A DNA stretch of 64,000 bases, from the NCBI RefSeq assembly GCF_019320115.1, contig NC_089593.1, positions 35,349,835 through 35,413,834 on the forward strand. Reading direction: 5' to 3'. Both the position numbers and the translations under genes were made by a program. Below are positions 13,201 to 24,752 of the stretch, in pieces. Each line of letters opens with the position of its first letter. The first letter of the stretch is position 1. Below the pieces are notes generated by a model that did not search any database, was not told the origin of the DNA, and was given only the letters and a program-made list of their open reading frames with translations. Origin of the DNA: Miscanthus floridulus (taxonomy: Eukaryota > Streptophyta > Magnoliopsida > Poales > Poaceae).

Positions 13201-13392
13201 CGCACCAAGCACATAGATATCCGTCATCACTTTCTTAGAGATCATGTTGCTAAAAATGATATATCATTAGAAGGTGTAAGGACCGAGGATCAATTGGCGG
13301 ATATCTTCAATAAACCGCTAGATGAGGCAACATTTTCTAGATTGCGGAATGAGCTCAATGTGCTTGATTTTAGTAACTTCACTAAAAGATGA
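10211..13392 (+). pseudogene. Sirevirus copy 1 pol: protease, integrase, RT, RNase H
   Basis: Pol opens without an ATG, 14 nt after the gag stop and in another frame; a TAG lies immediately before it (10208-10210). Protease: WVIDSGCTQHMTG near 10240. A one-base loss near 10364 shifts the frame. The integrase has an HHCC finger with KLCSACQASK, then LLHMNLFGP, where the first catalytic Asp is Asn (copy 2 has Asp), then IRSDNGKEF and TPQQNGVVERKNQ. A TAA ends this part at 11461 beside a 45-bp class deletion. The linker ends SKGVMTRS followed by TAA near 11803. RT is complete with YQMDVKSAFLNG and the YVDDIIFGS active site (about 12430), apart from a TGA at 11998. RNase H has a TAA at 13021-13023 and an Asp-to-Asn change (SNYAG). 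Domain order PR-INT-RT-RH proves Ty1/copia. Confidence 0.92.
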
Positions 13393-14690
13393 GCTTGTGT
13401 TGTATCTTGCATTGCATTGTAAAATATAACATGTTTAATCTTACATAATGCATATAGGGCTTGTCTAACATGGTTAAGATAACCGCCAAAAAGCGTGTGA
13501 AGAAGCTTAATCTTGGATCAAACTTGACAAGCAACTAGATTTACTTTCAAGTATTGGATTGCATATGCATGAATGTTGTTTTATCGTTTGTCTTCAAATT
13601 ACCCTCTTATTGCCTATTTTCTTAAAAAGAATTATAGCCTAAGGCAAAATATTTTGAAAAACTTGAGGGTTTGAGAGAGGTCACACATATCAGTCCCAAT
13701 TGGTGTTCATTTGGATCTTATTTGAGTTGGGACTTGATTGGGAACAGGCAGCATGAAGGACTTTGAAGATTTGTTGAAGAAGGAGTGACCGGACGCTGCA
13801 TCGGACTCTGATGTCCAGCGTCCAGTCAGTTCACAGGAGGTGAACAGCTGCCGAGCAGGAGTGACCGAATGTTGGAACAGTGTTTTGCCAGCGTCCAGTC
13901 AGAAGGAGCTTCAGCATCCGGTTGATCATGAAGACATCAAGCCTAGGTGACCGGACTCTGGCTGCGTCCGGTCGGTGTCCATCGGACGCGTCCGGTCGTG
14001 ATTCCAGAGGAATTGGACCTCTTTGGAATCGATTGGACGCTAGGTGGTAGCGTCCGGTCGCTGCCACCGGAGTGTTCGGTCAGTAGAAAGCGTGCGGTTT
14101 CAGGTCTCTTTTACCATTTCCTTCTCTGATCGCCAGGGGACCCACATATAATCCAAGCGCATAACCTAATCTTTGACCGTGCCATTTTTCTGAGCTCTAA
14201 GCCACCGTGCACGCCATAGCCATCATCTTCATCATCCTGCCCGCGCCGCCTCCACGAGCTCATGCCTCCCGCGTCGGCTCCGCACGCCATCGCCTGCCCA
14301 AGTTGCCGTGTCCAGCGTCGCCGCCAGCTTCCCCGCGCAGCAGCAGCCGCAGCCTCCACAAGCAGCGCCTCCCCGCGTCGCTCCGCTTCCTTACCAGCAC
14401 TACCATGCCAGCACGCCGCCGCACTCCGCTGCACCAGCGCCGCCGTGAGCTCACCTCTGCCCTAGCCGCTGATTTCGCTGTGTGCCCGCACCTAAGCGCT
14501 GCCAGTGTCCTAGCCTCCACAACAGCAGTGCTGCCCACATCTAGCACCGATAAAGCCCTAATTTGTGCCCTAGCACCCATTGCAATCCAGGGCCGTCGAT
14601 TTACCATTTTGGATTGCCGATCCTCGCCGACTAGCAACCCTAGCCGATTCGGTGTCCCCCGATCCGTAACTCCTCTCGCTGTTTTGACAG
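13393..14690 (+). other. Post-pol spacer with palindromes and a GC-rich segment
   Basis: No conserved ORF. At 13785-14100 the GACCGGACGC palindromes of the LTR reappear. From about 14180 to 14690 the DNA is strongly GC-rich with Pro/Ala/Arg-rich ORFs on both strands, looking like a gene 5' exon rather than retroelement spacer. Copy 2 has the same arrangement at 58367-59170, but the GC-rich body has diverged between copies more than its flanks. The CAG/GTAGCA junction at 14690/14691 starts the candidate intron. Confidence 0.6.
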
Positions 14691-14799
14691 GTAGCAAGCC
14701 CTGCATTTCAATTTCGTATCTAAATTGCTTGCTTCCTAGGGTTTCACATCTTTAGATATATTGTATTCATTTATGTACCCTTTCTATTCCATCGTGCAG
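14691..14799 (+). other. Candidate intron before the extra 3' ORF
   Basis: GTAGCAAGCC follows TTTTGACAG at 14690, and a pyrimidine-rich TTTCTATTCC...GTGCAG ends at 14799, giving a 109-bp interval with intron-like T-rich composition. The same donor and acceptor bound a 108-bp interval in copy 2 (58259-58366). The Tat element inserted two bases after this acceptor. Splicing is inferred from the sites and their conservation. Confidence 0.5.
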
Positions 14800-14801
14800 C
14801 G
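14797..14801 (+). repeat. Target-site duplication CAGCG (partner CAGTG at 29929-29933)
   Basis: CAGCG precedes the Tat LTR and CAGTG follows the other LTR. The unoccupied site in Sirevirus copy 2 reads GCAGCGAGTCGG, which confirms CAGCG as the original and CAGTG as a later CpG transition. Confidence 0.9.
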
Positions 14802-15272
14802 TGTCGACGAAATATGGTCGGCAGTCTACCTAGGGGTATGCCCAAGGTAGTAGATTGTCGGCAGACAGATGCGCAAGCCACAAACAAGACGGTGACGCAA
14901 GACGGACACGAGGTTTTATCCAGGTTCGGCCACCAAGAAGGCGTAATACCTACGTCCTGCGTCTGATTATATTGCTGTATGTCAATGAGAGATGTTTTTT
15001 AGAGGGGTCCCCTGCCCACCTTATATAGTCCGAGGGGCAGGGTTACAGATCTGGAAACTAATCCTAGCCAGTTACAATTGCCATAGGTGGCCGGATAAGG
15101 ATTCCTATTCTAACCGACCAGGATCTTGCTTGATCACCAAATTTGCCTTGACTCCTTGCGCGGGACTCCAAATAGGTTGGCCGGGCCGCGCGTCATCTTT
15201 CGATGGACCGAACCCTCTGATCAGGGCCGGCCCAAGCCTAGCCGTAAGGGTATAGGGGTTAATACCCCCACA
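14802..15272 (-). repeat. 3' LTR of the Tat element (471 bp)
   Basis: On the plus strand it reads TGTCGACGAAATATGG...TTAATACCCCCACA. The minus-strand TATA-type box is TATATAA (plus 15021-15027). It lacks a 13-bp duplication (GTGACGCAAGACG) present in the other LTR. Confidence 0.93.
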
Positions 15273-15289
15273 GCTAGTCCCCGAGCACC
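15273..15289 (-). other. Polypurine tract of the Tat element
   Basis: Read on the minus strand, GTGCTCGGGGACTAGC directly precedes the 3' LTR, the expected place for plus-strand priming. The same word recurs through the repeats to the right. Confidence 0.7.
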
Positions 15290-15510
15290 ATGTATTATGC
15301 TGCGACATGCCATTTTAACCTTCTCCGACAAGTAAGGCTTGAGTCCTTGACATCTCTGACCACCATTGTCGCCGGAGAAGTAGGTTGTCCGAAGAATGTA
15401 TGGTGCTCTTAAGAAAAAAGAAAAATATTTCCATCCTGTGAAGTGTGCCCACTTGTATTTCTGAAAAGAAATGTAAGTGAATCTTGAAGCGTAGCATCCT
15501 TGCTCATCAG

Positions 15511-16162
15511 AGGCGTAAGGGTCGAAAAACAAACACATTCATCACAAGGTGAAGTGTGCCCACTTAGTCCCTGAGCCTGGTAGTAGGTGACATAGGCACG
15601 TGGTGCCAGGGTCTAAAAAGAATTCCCAGTTAAGTTGAGAACCCAATCGTCGTACAAGCGATACGAGATGCACCGGCAGGTGCATCGTACCGATGTAGTC
15701 CCCGGGCTTGCTGGAAGGCGAAGTATGAGCCTTGTAGCAAGGTCTAAATAAATGTCTCTCAACTATATGTGAGTACAAATCACATATAGCCGAGGAGAAC
15801 AATCTCTGAGCAGTGGTCGGGACAGTTCCCGAGCACGATAGTAATCCGTTTAATCAGTCAAAGCATAAGGGTCGATTAAATAAATGCATTCACCGCAAGG
15901 TGAAGTGTGCCCACTTAGTCCCCGAGCCTAGTAGTAGGTGACGTAGGCACATGGTGCCAGGGTCTAAAAAGAATTCCCAGTTAAGTTGAGAATCCAATCA
16001 TCGTACAGGCAATACGAGATGCACCGGCAGGTGCATCGTACCGATGTAGTTCCTAGGCTTGCTGGAAGGCGAAGTATGAGCCTTGTAGCAAGGTCTAAAT
16101 AAATGTCTCTCAGTTGTATGTCAGTACAAATCACATGTAGCCAAGGAGAACGATCTCCGAGC
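15511..16162. repeat. 351-bp tandem repeat in the Tat 3' region, two copies
   Basis: Units at about 15511-15861 and 15861-16200 align with an offset of 350-351 bp and share AGGTGAAGTGTGCCCACTTAG, the hairpin TGCACCGGCAGGTGCA and GCTTGCTGGAAGGCGAAG. Each unit contains several polypurine-tract-like words (TAGTCCCCGAGC, GTTCCCGAGCAC). Hypervariable, repeat-generating 3' regions are known for Tat elements. Confidence 0.9.
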
Positions 16163-16386
16163 AGTGGTCGTGACAGTCCCCGAGCACATTAGTGGTCGGA
16201 GCAGTCCCCGAGCACGGTAGTGGTCGTAGCAGTCCTCGAGCACGGTAGTGGTCTGGGCAGTCCCCGAGCACGGTAGTGGTCTGGGCCGTCCCCGAGCACA
16301 GTAGTGGTTGGAGCAGTCCCTGATCACGGCAGTGGTCTGGGTAGTCCCCGAGCACGGTAGTGGTCGGAGTAGTCCTTGAGCACAAG
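16163..16386. repeat. Eight 28-bp tandem units, each with a polypurine-tract-like core
   Basis: Units start AGTGGTC at 16163, 16191, 16219, 16247, 16275, 16303, 16331 and 16359, exactly 28 bp apart with no indels. Each carries AGTCCCCGAGCAC, which on the other strand reads GTGCTCGGGGACT, the core of the element's polypurine tract. A single unit stands at the matching place in the first 351-bp repeat (15812-15839), so the array is a local expansion. Confidence 0.9.
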
Positions 16387-16548
16387 ACATGCAGCGAAAA
16401 AATGAACGCCGCTTGCACTATTATTTGGTATATTTATTTATCTTCGTATTCTGTCAAGTCCAATCATACATGTCTGGTCAAAAAAGTAGACAGGTATAGC
16501 ACGTCATACTGTCTTCTTACCCTTTCTAGCTAACAGTCGCTTGGCACC

Positions 16549-16555
16549 TATAAAG
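16549..16555 (+). promoter_or_regulatory. Possible TATA box of the antisense gene
   Basis: TATAAAG in the context GGCACCTATAAAGAGG lies upstream of the antisense start codon at 16878. A second AT-rich TTATTTATAATATAG lies at about 16723-16737. Either could serve; neither is proven. Confidence 0.4.
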
Positions 16556-16877
16556 AGGTGCATCAGTGTGGGCCCTCTCACACTAGCAATGAAGAGGCGC
16601 GTACACTGGTAACGAAGGGGCGCGTTTATTGGCGAAGATCTCGAGGTTGTGAAAACAACCGTCTGCGGCGCGTGCGCACGTCTCCCAAGAATCTTAGGTG
16701 GACGAAATGACGGAACCCTTGGTTATTTATAATATAGAATCTGGTAAGTTACTTTTTACCAATCCCCATTATCATTCGCCGCCGCAGCCTTCTTCTTCCT
16801 CTTGCCAAACCCTATACCTCCGAAATCGTCACCAATCACCCCTCCACCGTATCCACCCCTTTAGCAAGGTTGGATTA

Positions 16878-17762
16878 ATGGCGAAGAGAGACACCCAGAA
16901 GAAAGCCGGAGTCATGGCGAAGGAGTGGTGGAAGTCAAGGAGCAACGAGCAGACCATCGAAGACCTCGTCACCATGGGAGTGCTCCACAACAAGGCACTC
17001 GCGGGATGGTGCACGTCGGAAGGAGAAAGCTACCCTGATCCACAACCAGGTGAGATAATGGTTTTCGAAGATTTCTTCAAGCGGGGTTTTGGGGTTCCAG
17101 TGCACCCTTTCCTTCAGGGGCTCTGTTTGTATTACGAGATTGGGATTTGCAATCTGCATCCCAACTCGATTCTTCTTGTCTCCACCTTCATCCATCTTTG
17201 TGAAGCATATGGTGGCTTCCAGCCCCATTTTGACCTCTTTCGCCATCTGTTCTGTCTGTGGAAGAAAGGAAGTGGCGGCTCGAAAATAGCCAGAGGCGTA
17301 TACCTCAATCTGCGTGACGGGATGAAGGCCCAGTACTTGCACTGCCCTTGGAACACATCGCTGGACGACTGGTACAAGAAGTGGTTCTACATCCACGAAG
17401 AGCCAAACACGATCACCCTATGCGACGTGCGGTTCATTCCGGAGAAGAAGAACAGCTAGTCGGAGAAGCCCGAGCACTTGGAATAGATCGCAGAACTGCT
17501 CAGGATGATCCCATGGGAGAAGCTGGATGGTCCAACCGTGGTCGGGAACTTCATCAGCCGAAGGATCCAGCCCTGCCAGAGGAGGGTACATCCTGGCTAC
17601 GAATACCAGGGGAGCACAGATCCAACGAGGACCAGAAAAGAGGCGCTTGACAAGATCGAAGTTAAGGCCAGGATTGGGGAGCTATTCAACTTAGCCGATC
17701 CCAATTATGTTAGGTTAAGCGACATCGAGCACGCCTTCAAGCTAGCCTGACCTCCCCCAAAG
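16878..17762 (+). pseudogene. Antisense gene of the Tat element, exon 1 (Transposase_28-like domain)
   Basis: The ATG at 16878 starts MAKRDTQKKAGVMAKEWW, after a leader rich in pyrimidines; a longer upstream frame exists but lacks conserved features. The protein contains EIMVFEDFFKRGFGVPVHPF, LCLYYEIGICNLHPNSILL and FIHLCEAYGGFQPHFDLFR, the hallmark of the plant family Pfam calls 'putative gypsy type transposon' (Transposase_28). The frame meets TAG at 17457-17459, a second TAG about nine codons later and a TGA at 17748-17750, but recognisable protein continues between them (IPWEKLDGPTVVGNFISRRI). A GTAAAT donor follows at 17763. It is transcribed opposite to gag-pol and converges on it. Its function in the family is unknown; this copy is broken. 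Confidence 0.8.
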
Positions 17763-17839
17763 GTAAATTATGCTTCCTTGTACCTATAGAGTTATGTTGT
17801 AACAAAAATTGACTGTGTTGTCGCCTTTATGTTTCCTAG

Positions 17840-20160
17840 AGTAATGGTCATGATAGGGCAGTAGTGTTCGTGTCTCCACTCCCTAGTGTGGATTGGTCGC
17901 AAGTTGTCGGCCCAACCGCCCAGACCAGTGCCAGGGCCGAAGACGTTGACTGGGCCGTACTCGGGGTTGGGGAGGAGGCAATGGCCAGGGCAGCTGGCCA
18001 GCGGCCGCAAACATCGTCAAGCCATCTTCCCACTGTCGGATGATGAAACAGAGGATGCAGACATCTTCTGACTCGTCCCTCGAAAGAGGAGACAACTGGA
18101 GTCGATGGAGCAGGGTGGCTCCTCCGTGCCAGCAGGGATCGCATCACCAACCACTGCAATGCAAAGGACAAGCGGCAAAGGGGTCGAGCACCAAGCCTCG
18201 GCGCCGGTACTGGTCGTGGATAAAGACCCGGTGGAACCTGCCGAGCACGTGGAGCAAGCATGGTCAAAGCGACGCTCCTTCGTCACGTCATTCCGTGCTT
18301 CCAAGCTGTAAGTATTTGTAACCTTGATGTAAGATTACAATTTGTATTGGATAATGTTGTCTTTTGAACTTATCTCTGATATATTAGGTCGGCGTCCACC
18401 GAAAATCCCGACCAGCTAGCCGGGTGCGGCATGGCTTCGCCAGCAATGGTGGAAAGAACTGCCCAACAGCCGGCTATGGAGGAACCTATAGACGAAAATC
18501 CACCGGAACCTCAGCAGACTAGCGGCCAGATGACAGTCCCCAAGTAGCTGGTCGAGAAGAGAGCGAAGCCAAGTACAAGTGCTCCGATCACTAACCCTAC
18601 TGAGGGGGATACTTTGGCACCAAGGGGACCAGACCAAGCCGAGGAGCAGCAACCGGAGGTGGCATAGAGCACGCTTGCCGATGCTACGGTTCGTGGGAAA
18701 GCCATACTGGTCGCAGAGACTACAAACTCCAGACCAGCGCCGCTTCCTAAACAAGAGGCCAAAGAGGACGAAGTACAAGAGGTCCTAGGCCGTCCCCAAG
18801 ACAAACGACAACATGTATATGTGTCGTGCTGGCGGAACCACGAGTGGGTTATGCATGAGGAAATCCCAGAGGTCGAAGAGACCCTAAAAGTTGAACGAGC
18901 GGCAAAACATCTGGTGATAGAAGTCCAGGTATGTTTGGCTTGACCACTTGATCCTGCTATTTAGTCGAACTGTCTGACTTAGCTTGTTTATATGCAGGAC
19001 TTGATGAAGACCGCAAAGTACTGAAAAAGGTGCTTCGACTAGATTGAGGGAATCATGGCAAACAATAGAGAACTGGCGGCCGAGGTGGAACCCTTGTGCC
19101 ATCAACTTGAAGCCGCCGACCAGGAGAGGACGGAGCAAGAGGCACAAAACTAGAACCTGGTCATCCAGCTCAGTAACAAAGAGCAGGAAAAAACAAGTAA
19201 GTTGTCATTTTATCACAGCAAGTGCATGACACGTGTTGTTGCATTGTTGGTAGTGATAGCTGTAGTGCAGGCTTAGAAGCCAAAGTAACCTGCCTCCAAG
19301 AGGAGAATAGCCATGTGGCCATAGAGTGTGGTCGCCTGAAGGAAGACAACAAGAAACTGGCACGCGACCAGTCTCAACTCTGGGACCGCACAACTAAGAT
19401 GAAGGAGGAACTGAAAAGTAAGTGTTCTAGACCACCTTGCTCATTCTGTTGCCCGCCTTATCCTGTCATGCCGTTACATTTTGATGTCTTGTATGGTTTG
19501 CAGTTTTAAAAGTCAATGCCAAGAAACATCTAGAAGCCATGATGAAAGATCATGACGGCTGCAAGGCGCGATGCCTAGAGACCACCGAGGATCAGGACAC
19601 ATGGAAGAACCGGTGCCAGGAAGTGGCAACTGGCATTTTGCCCATCCTTGACCTTATCGATCTGGCACTTACAGAGGAAGCACCAAGGACATCACATCTC
19701 AGACTAGTCGAGAGATGCTGAAAGGCATGGGGTTGGTTCCAAGAGTTCGTGAAGGAGGCGGGTGAGTACACAGGTGTGCATGTGCTAAGCATGGTGCGTG
19801 CCCACTACCCCCTGATCGATCTCAAGCGCCTGGAGGCTGGGTACCCGAAGGAGGTAGACCCAGACAAGGCTGAGGAGCTTTGGATGACCCAGCTAGACCT
19901 GTCATCAAAGATTATTGGTGACATTAACCTATGTGGAGGTGGGACAGCACCTATACAAGGTACGCCATTGACAAGTCAGCTGGAAACGCCATCAATTGCA
20001 AGCCAACCGACGAAGCCTGCGGTCTCGACTAGCCAGGCATCGGCGGGGCCATCCTCTTCAGCTCGACCAGCACAAGAGTCCTCGAGACTCAAGTAGGATA
20101 TCGGAAGCAGCGAGCAGTAGGTGCCGCGTGCCCCGACCAGCCAATGGAATAGGCTTAGAG
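17840..20160 (+). pseudogene. Antisense gene, downstream exons, duplication unit A
   Basis: Exon-like segments are bounded by good splice signals: 17840-18307 (donor GTAAGT), 18388-18928 (donor GTATGT), 18998-19196 (donor GTAAGT), 19271-19417 (donor GTAAGT) and 19504-19959 (donor GTACGC), with acceptors ending TTTCCTAG, ATATTAG, TATGCAG, TAGTGCAG and TTTGCAG. The coding is Glu/Lys/Gln-rich with heptads (for example LKEDNKKLARDQSQL), predicting a coiled-coil C-terminal region, then a segment with KRLEAGYPKEVDPDKAEELW. Unit A carries several stops that unit B lacks, such as the TGA and TAG near 19022-19041. It follows exon 1 with no stop-free link, so this is a decayed gene model, not a confirmed transcript. 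Confidence 0.7.
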
Positions 20161-22188
20161 CAGGGATCGCATCACCAACCACTGCAATGCAAAGGACAAG
20201 CGGCAAAGGGGTCGAGCACCAAGCCCCGGCGCCAGTACTGGTCGTGGATAAAGACCCGGTGGAACCCGCCGAGCACATGGAGCAAGCACGGTCGAAGCGA
20301 CGCTCCTTCGCCACGTCATTCCGTGCTTCCAAGCTATAAGTATTTGTAACCTTGATGTAAGATTACAATTTGTATTGGATCATGTTGTCTTTTGAACTTA
20401 TCTCTGATATATTAGGTCGGCGTCCACCAAAAATCCCGACCAGCTAGCCGGGTGCGGCATGGCTTCGCCAGCAATGGCAGAAAGAACTGCCCAGCAGCCA
20501 GCTATGGAGGAACCTGTAGACGAAAATCCACCGGAACCTCAGCAGACTAGCGGCCAGATGACAGTCCCCGAGTAGCTGGTCGAGAAGAGAGCTTAGCCAA
20601 GTACAAGTGCTCTGAGCACTAACCCTACTAAGGGGGATACTTCGGTGCCAAGGGGACCAGACCAAGCCGAGGAGCAGTAGTCGGAGGTGGCACAGAGCAC
20701 GCTTGCCGATGCTACTGTTCATGGGAAAGCCATACTGGTCGTAGAGACTACAAACTCTAGACCAATGCCGCTTCCTGAACAAGAGGCCGAAGAGGATGAA
20801 GTACAAGAGGTCCTAGGCCGTCCCCAAGACAAACAACAACATGTATATGTGTCGCGCTGGCGGAATGACGAGTGGGTTATGCATGAGGAAATCCCAGAGG
20901 TCGAAGAGACCCTAAAAGTTGAACGAGCGGCAAAACGTCTGGTGATAGAAGTCCAGGTATGTTTGGCTTGACCACTTGATCCTGCTATTTAGTCGAACTG
21001 TCTGACTTAGCTTGTTTATATGCAGGACTTGATGAAGACCGCAAAGTACCAAAAAAGGTGCTTCGACCAGATTGAGGGAATTACGGCAAACAATAAAGAA
21101 CTGGCGGCCGAGGTGGACCGCTTGCGCCGTCAACTTGAAGCCGCCGACCAGGAGAGGACAGAGCAAGAGGCACAAAACCAGAACCTGGTCGTCCAGCTCA
21201 GTAACAAAGAGCAGGAAAAAACAAGTAAGTTGTCATTTTATCACAGCAAGTGCATGACACGTGTTGTTGCATTGTTGGTAGTGATAGCTGTAGTGTAGGC
21301 TTAGAAGCCAAAGTAACCCGCCTCCAAGAGGAGAATAGCCGTGTGGCCACAGAGTGTGGTCGCCTAAAGGAAGACAACAAGAAACTGGCACGCGACCAGT
21401 CTCAACTCCGGGACCGCACAACTAAGATGAAGGAGGAACTGAAAAGTAAGTGTTCCAGACCACCTTGCTCATTCTGTTGCCCGCCTTATCCTATCGTGCC
21501 GTTACATTTTGATGTCTTGTATGGTTTGCAGTTTTAAAAGTCAATGCCAAGAAACATCTAGAAGCCATGATGAAAGATCGTGATGGCTGGAAGGCGCGAT
21601 GCCTAGAGACCACCGAGGATCGGGACACATGGAAGAACCGGTGCCAGGAAGTGGCGACTGGCATTTTGCCCGTCCTCGACCTTATCGATCCGGCGCTTAC
21701 AGAGGAAGCGCCAAGGACGCCGCAGCTCGGACTAGTCGAGAGATGCCGAAAGGCATGGGGTTGGTTCCAAGAGTTCGTGAAGGAGGCGGGTGAGTACACA
21801 GGTGTGCATGTGCTAAGCATGGTGCGTGCCCACTACCCCCTGATCGATCTCAAGCGCCTAGAGGCTGGGTACCCGAAGGAGGTAGACCCAGACAAGGCTG
21901 AGGAGCTTTGGATGACCTAGCTGGACCTGTCGTCAAAGATTATTGGCGACATTAACCTATGTGGAGGTGGGACAGCACCTATACAAGGTACGCCATCGAC
22001 AAGTTAGCTGGAAACGCCATCAGTTGCAAGTCAACCGACGAAGCCTGCGGTCTCGACCAGCTAGGCATCGGCGGGGCCATCCTCTTCAGCTCGACCAGCA
22101 CAAGAGTCCCCGAGACTCGAGTAGGATATTGGAAGCAGCGAGCAGTAGGTGCCGCGTGCCCCAACCAGCCAATGGAATAGGCTTAGAG
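18133..22188. repeat. 2028-bp tandem duplication inside the antisense gene
   Basis: Unit A is 18133-20160 and unit B 20161-22188; every landmark is displaced by exactly 2028 bp. Both units start CAGGGATCGCATC and end AGGCTTAGAG, with AG/CAG microhomology at the junction. By eye about 20 substitutions occur in a 360-bp stretch (near 6 percent), with few indels. Confidence 0.95.
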
Positions 22189-22345
22189 CTATAGAAGAAG
22201 GACATAGTTGTGTTATTGTAAACTTGGACCTCTTCGGGCAAGCTTGTAATAACATAATTGTATATCATCGTAAGCTTGTTTGCTTTGTATAAAATGTATT
22301 TAAGCTTGAAACTCATGTTGGTGTAACTAAGTGAGAACATGTTAA
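20161..22345 (+). pseudogene. Antisense gene, duplicated exons (unit B) and 3' end
   Basis: The unit A exons recur at +2028 (20416-20956, 21026-21224, 21299-21445, 21532-21987). Unit B keeps longer frames: DLMKTAKYQKRCFDQIEG is readable here but stopped in A, while a TAG at about 21918 breaks the KAEELW segment that A keeps. The donor after the first exon is GTAAGT in A (18308) but ATAAGT in B (20336), so that splice site is lost. After 22188 unique sequence with T-rich, AATAA-like words looks like a 3' untranslated region ending near 22345, about 360 bp from the convergent pol stop. Confidence 0.65.
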
Positions 22346-22703
22346 TGTTCTATTTAGTTGTACCATTTTACTCGACACGTCATCCCAAAAAGTTTGTGCG
22401 GCCCTAGTTTGCCATGTGGTCGGAGTGTGAGGTGTGTGACCTGTGCACACGTAGACGCGAACAAGTCAAACCAGGGGGGACCTGCCGATCACCCGTAGCG
22501 TAGAGAGCGGATCCCATGCACGCATTGGTCGGAACCGGAGACAGGGCCTGCTCCAAAAACCATAGAAGGAATGGTGGTCGGCTTTTACTGGCTAAGTTAG
22601 AATAACCATAAAATTTGAAGTGACACATTAGAGTGGTCAGAAAAATCATAATAGCTTTATTAAAGTAAATCAAAAGTACAAAAAGGAGTACATGTCTCAG
22701 TGG
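22346..22703. other. Gap between antisense gene and pol
   Basis: No coding feature is supported. It contains the convergent 3' ends of the antisense gene (plus) and of pol (minus), and GGTCGGAG-type words common elsewhere in the element. Confidence 0.5.
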
Positions 22704-23780
22704 TTAAGCATAGAAACGTCTAAGCTTGTCGATGTGCCATGAGTTTGGTATGTCCGTACCGTCCAGGTGAGCCAACCTATAAGACGTTGGTCGTGTGACT
22801 TCCTTGATCATGAAGGGCCCCTCCCATGGGGTTGTGAGTTTATGGACACCAGCCTGGTTCGTCTTCCACTTCAGGACCAGGTCCCCGACCATGAAGAACC
22901 GCTCTTTAACGTTCTTGTTGTAGTACCTGCGCAAAACAGCAAGGTATTTGGCCATACGTACACAAGAATCAAGCCGCTTCTCTTCTACACTATTCACTTC
23001 TAGCTCCCGTACTTCATTGACCTTGCCTTCATTGAAGTTCTCTACCCGTGCTGATCTGAAAGCTATATCTACTGGGAGGACTGCGTCAACGCCGTAAACC
23101 ATAAAGTACGGTGAGACGCTGGTGTTACGACTGGGCTGAGTTCTGAGGCCCCAGACCATGGCTGGTAACTCTTTGAGCCATCTTTCGGGAGCTTTGTCAT
23201 TTTCTCTGTACATCCTCTTCTTCAATGCGTCCAAGATCATGCCATTTGCCCACTCAACTTGTCCATTAGCTCTAGGGTGCGCCACCGAGACGTATTTTAC
23301 TACTATGCTCCTTTCATCGCAGAAGTCCCAAAAAGCGTTCCCGGTGAACTGAGTACCCAGATCAGTGATGATGCTGTTGAGTATGCCAAAATGGTGGATG
23401 ACCTGGTCGAGGAACGTGACAGCCTTTTCTGAGGATGCCTATACCAGAGGCATGTATTCTATCCACTTAGAAAATTTGTCGATCAGCACAAAGACGCATG
23501 TAAATTTCCTAGGAGCCGGTTTGAAGGGCTCGATCATATACAGTCCCTAGCATGTAAAGGGCCAAGAGGCTGGTATTGTCTGGATCTCATGTGCTAGTAC
23601 ATGGATTCTCTTGGCGAAGAACTAACAACCCTCGCAGTGGCGGACTAGCTTCTCTGCGTCGGCTACTGCTGACGGCCAATAGAACCCTGCTCGAAAAGCC
23701 TTACCGACCAGCGTTCTTGAGGCCGTGTGGTTGCCGCAGGAGCCAGAGTGGATTTGGTCCAAGAAATGTTTGCCATCCTC
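22704..23780 (-). pseudogene. Tat element integrase
   Basis: Same minus-strand frame as the rest of pol. It begins with a zinc-finger region (SGSCGNHTASRTL, then LVRHCEGC), then the core: the first catalytic Asp is replaced by Tyr (GLYMIEPFKP), the second region reads ITDLGTQFTG, and the glutamate block reads HPRANGQVEWANG at about 23255-23290. The C-terminal domain contains GDLVLKWK and WEGPFMIKEV, and the protein ends SWHIDKLRRFYA with a stop at 22704-22706. Several in-frame stops occur at 23286-23780. The integrase normally inserts the cDNA; this one cannot act because of the stops and the lost Asp. Confidence 0.9.
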
Positions 23781-24752
23781 CTAGGTTATACACTTCATCA
23801 AGATTTCCTCTTTTGCGTTCTTGCTCCATAACTTGCCATCGACGAGCAGGTACTGCTTACTACGACGCATCAGGCGCTCGTTTTCTGCCCAATCAGTGTA
23901 ACTGCTGCCATCTATTAAGTACTTGATGAAAGGTATTCTCCAGTCAGGCTCATGAGTGGTCAAAGGTGGCTCAGTGGTGCTCGACGCCGGAACCGTAGCC
24001 ACCAATTGCTGGTCTGGAGGCTTGTCTGCCGTGGAATCTTCCTCCTCGATGGAAGGCGTGAGTAGGTCTTGGACGAATACGCCATGTGGGATTTTGGCTT
24101 GGGATGATCCTAACTTTGACAGCGCATCCGCTGCTTGATTCTTGTCTCGGACCATGTGTATGTACTCGATGCCATAGAACCTTCCTTCCAGCTTTCTGAT
24201 TGATTTGCAGTATGCATCCATCTTTTCACTGGTCGTGTCCCAGTCCTTGTTGAGTTGGTTGATGACCAGAGCCGAGTCTCCGTAGACATAGAGACGTTTA
24301 ATGCCAAGCTCAACCGCAATGCGCAAACCATGTAGGCATGCTTCATACTCGACGGCATTATTAGATGCTGGGAAATAAATCCTGAGAACGTACCGGAGCT
24401 GCTCCTTGGATGGTGACACGAAAAGGACTCCTGCTCCCGCACCGTCAATGTTGAGAGAGCAGTCGAAGTACATCGTCCAATACTCGTCAGATCCCAGAGA
24501 GGCAGGCGTGCTTAAGTCTGTCCACTCGACGATGAAATCGACGAGTGCCTGAGACTTGATTGTAGTACGGCTTGCAAATTCCATGGAGAAGGGGCATAGC
24601 TCCATTGCCCATTTAACGATGCGCCCGTTCACATCCTTGTTGCTAATGATGTCTCGCAGAGGGTACTCAGTCATGACCACCACATGATATCCGTCGAAGT
24701 AGTGTTTCAACTTTTAGGATTTTATCAGTATGGCATAGATCAACTTCTGAAT
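23781..24752 (-). pseudogene. Tat element RNase H end and second (archaeal-like) RNase H
   Basis: The end of the ordinary gypsy RNase H (YPLRDIISNKDVNGRIVKWA) is followed by a second RNase H domain with YFDCSLNIDGAGAGV, NNAVEYEACLHGLRIAVELG, VYGDSALVINQLN and DKNQAADALSKL, giving the Asp-Glu-Asp set. A duplicated RNase H of archaeal type after the first one is characteristic of the Tat lineage. The segment ends in a TGA-type stop at 23781-23783; an in-frame stop separates it from the RT part. Confidence 0.88.
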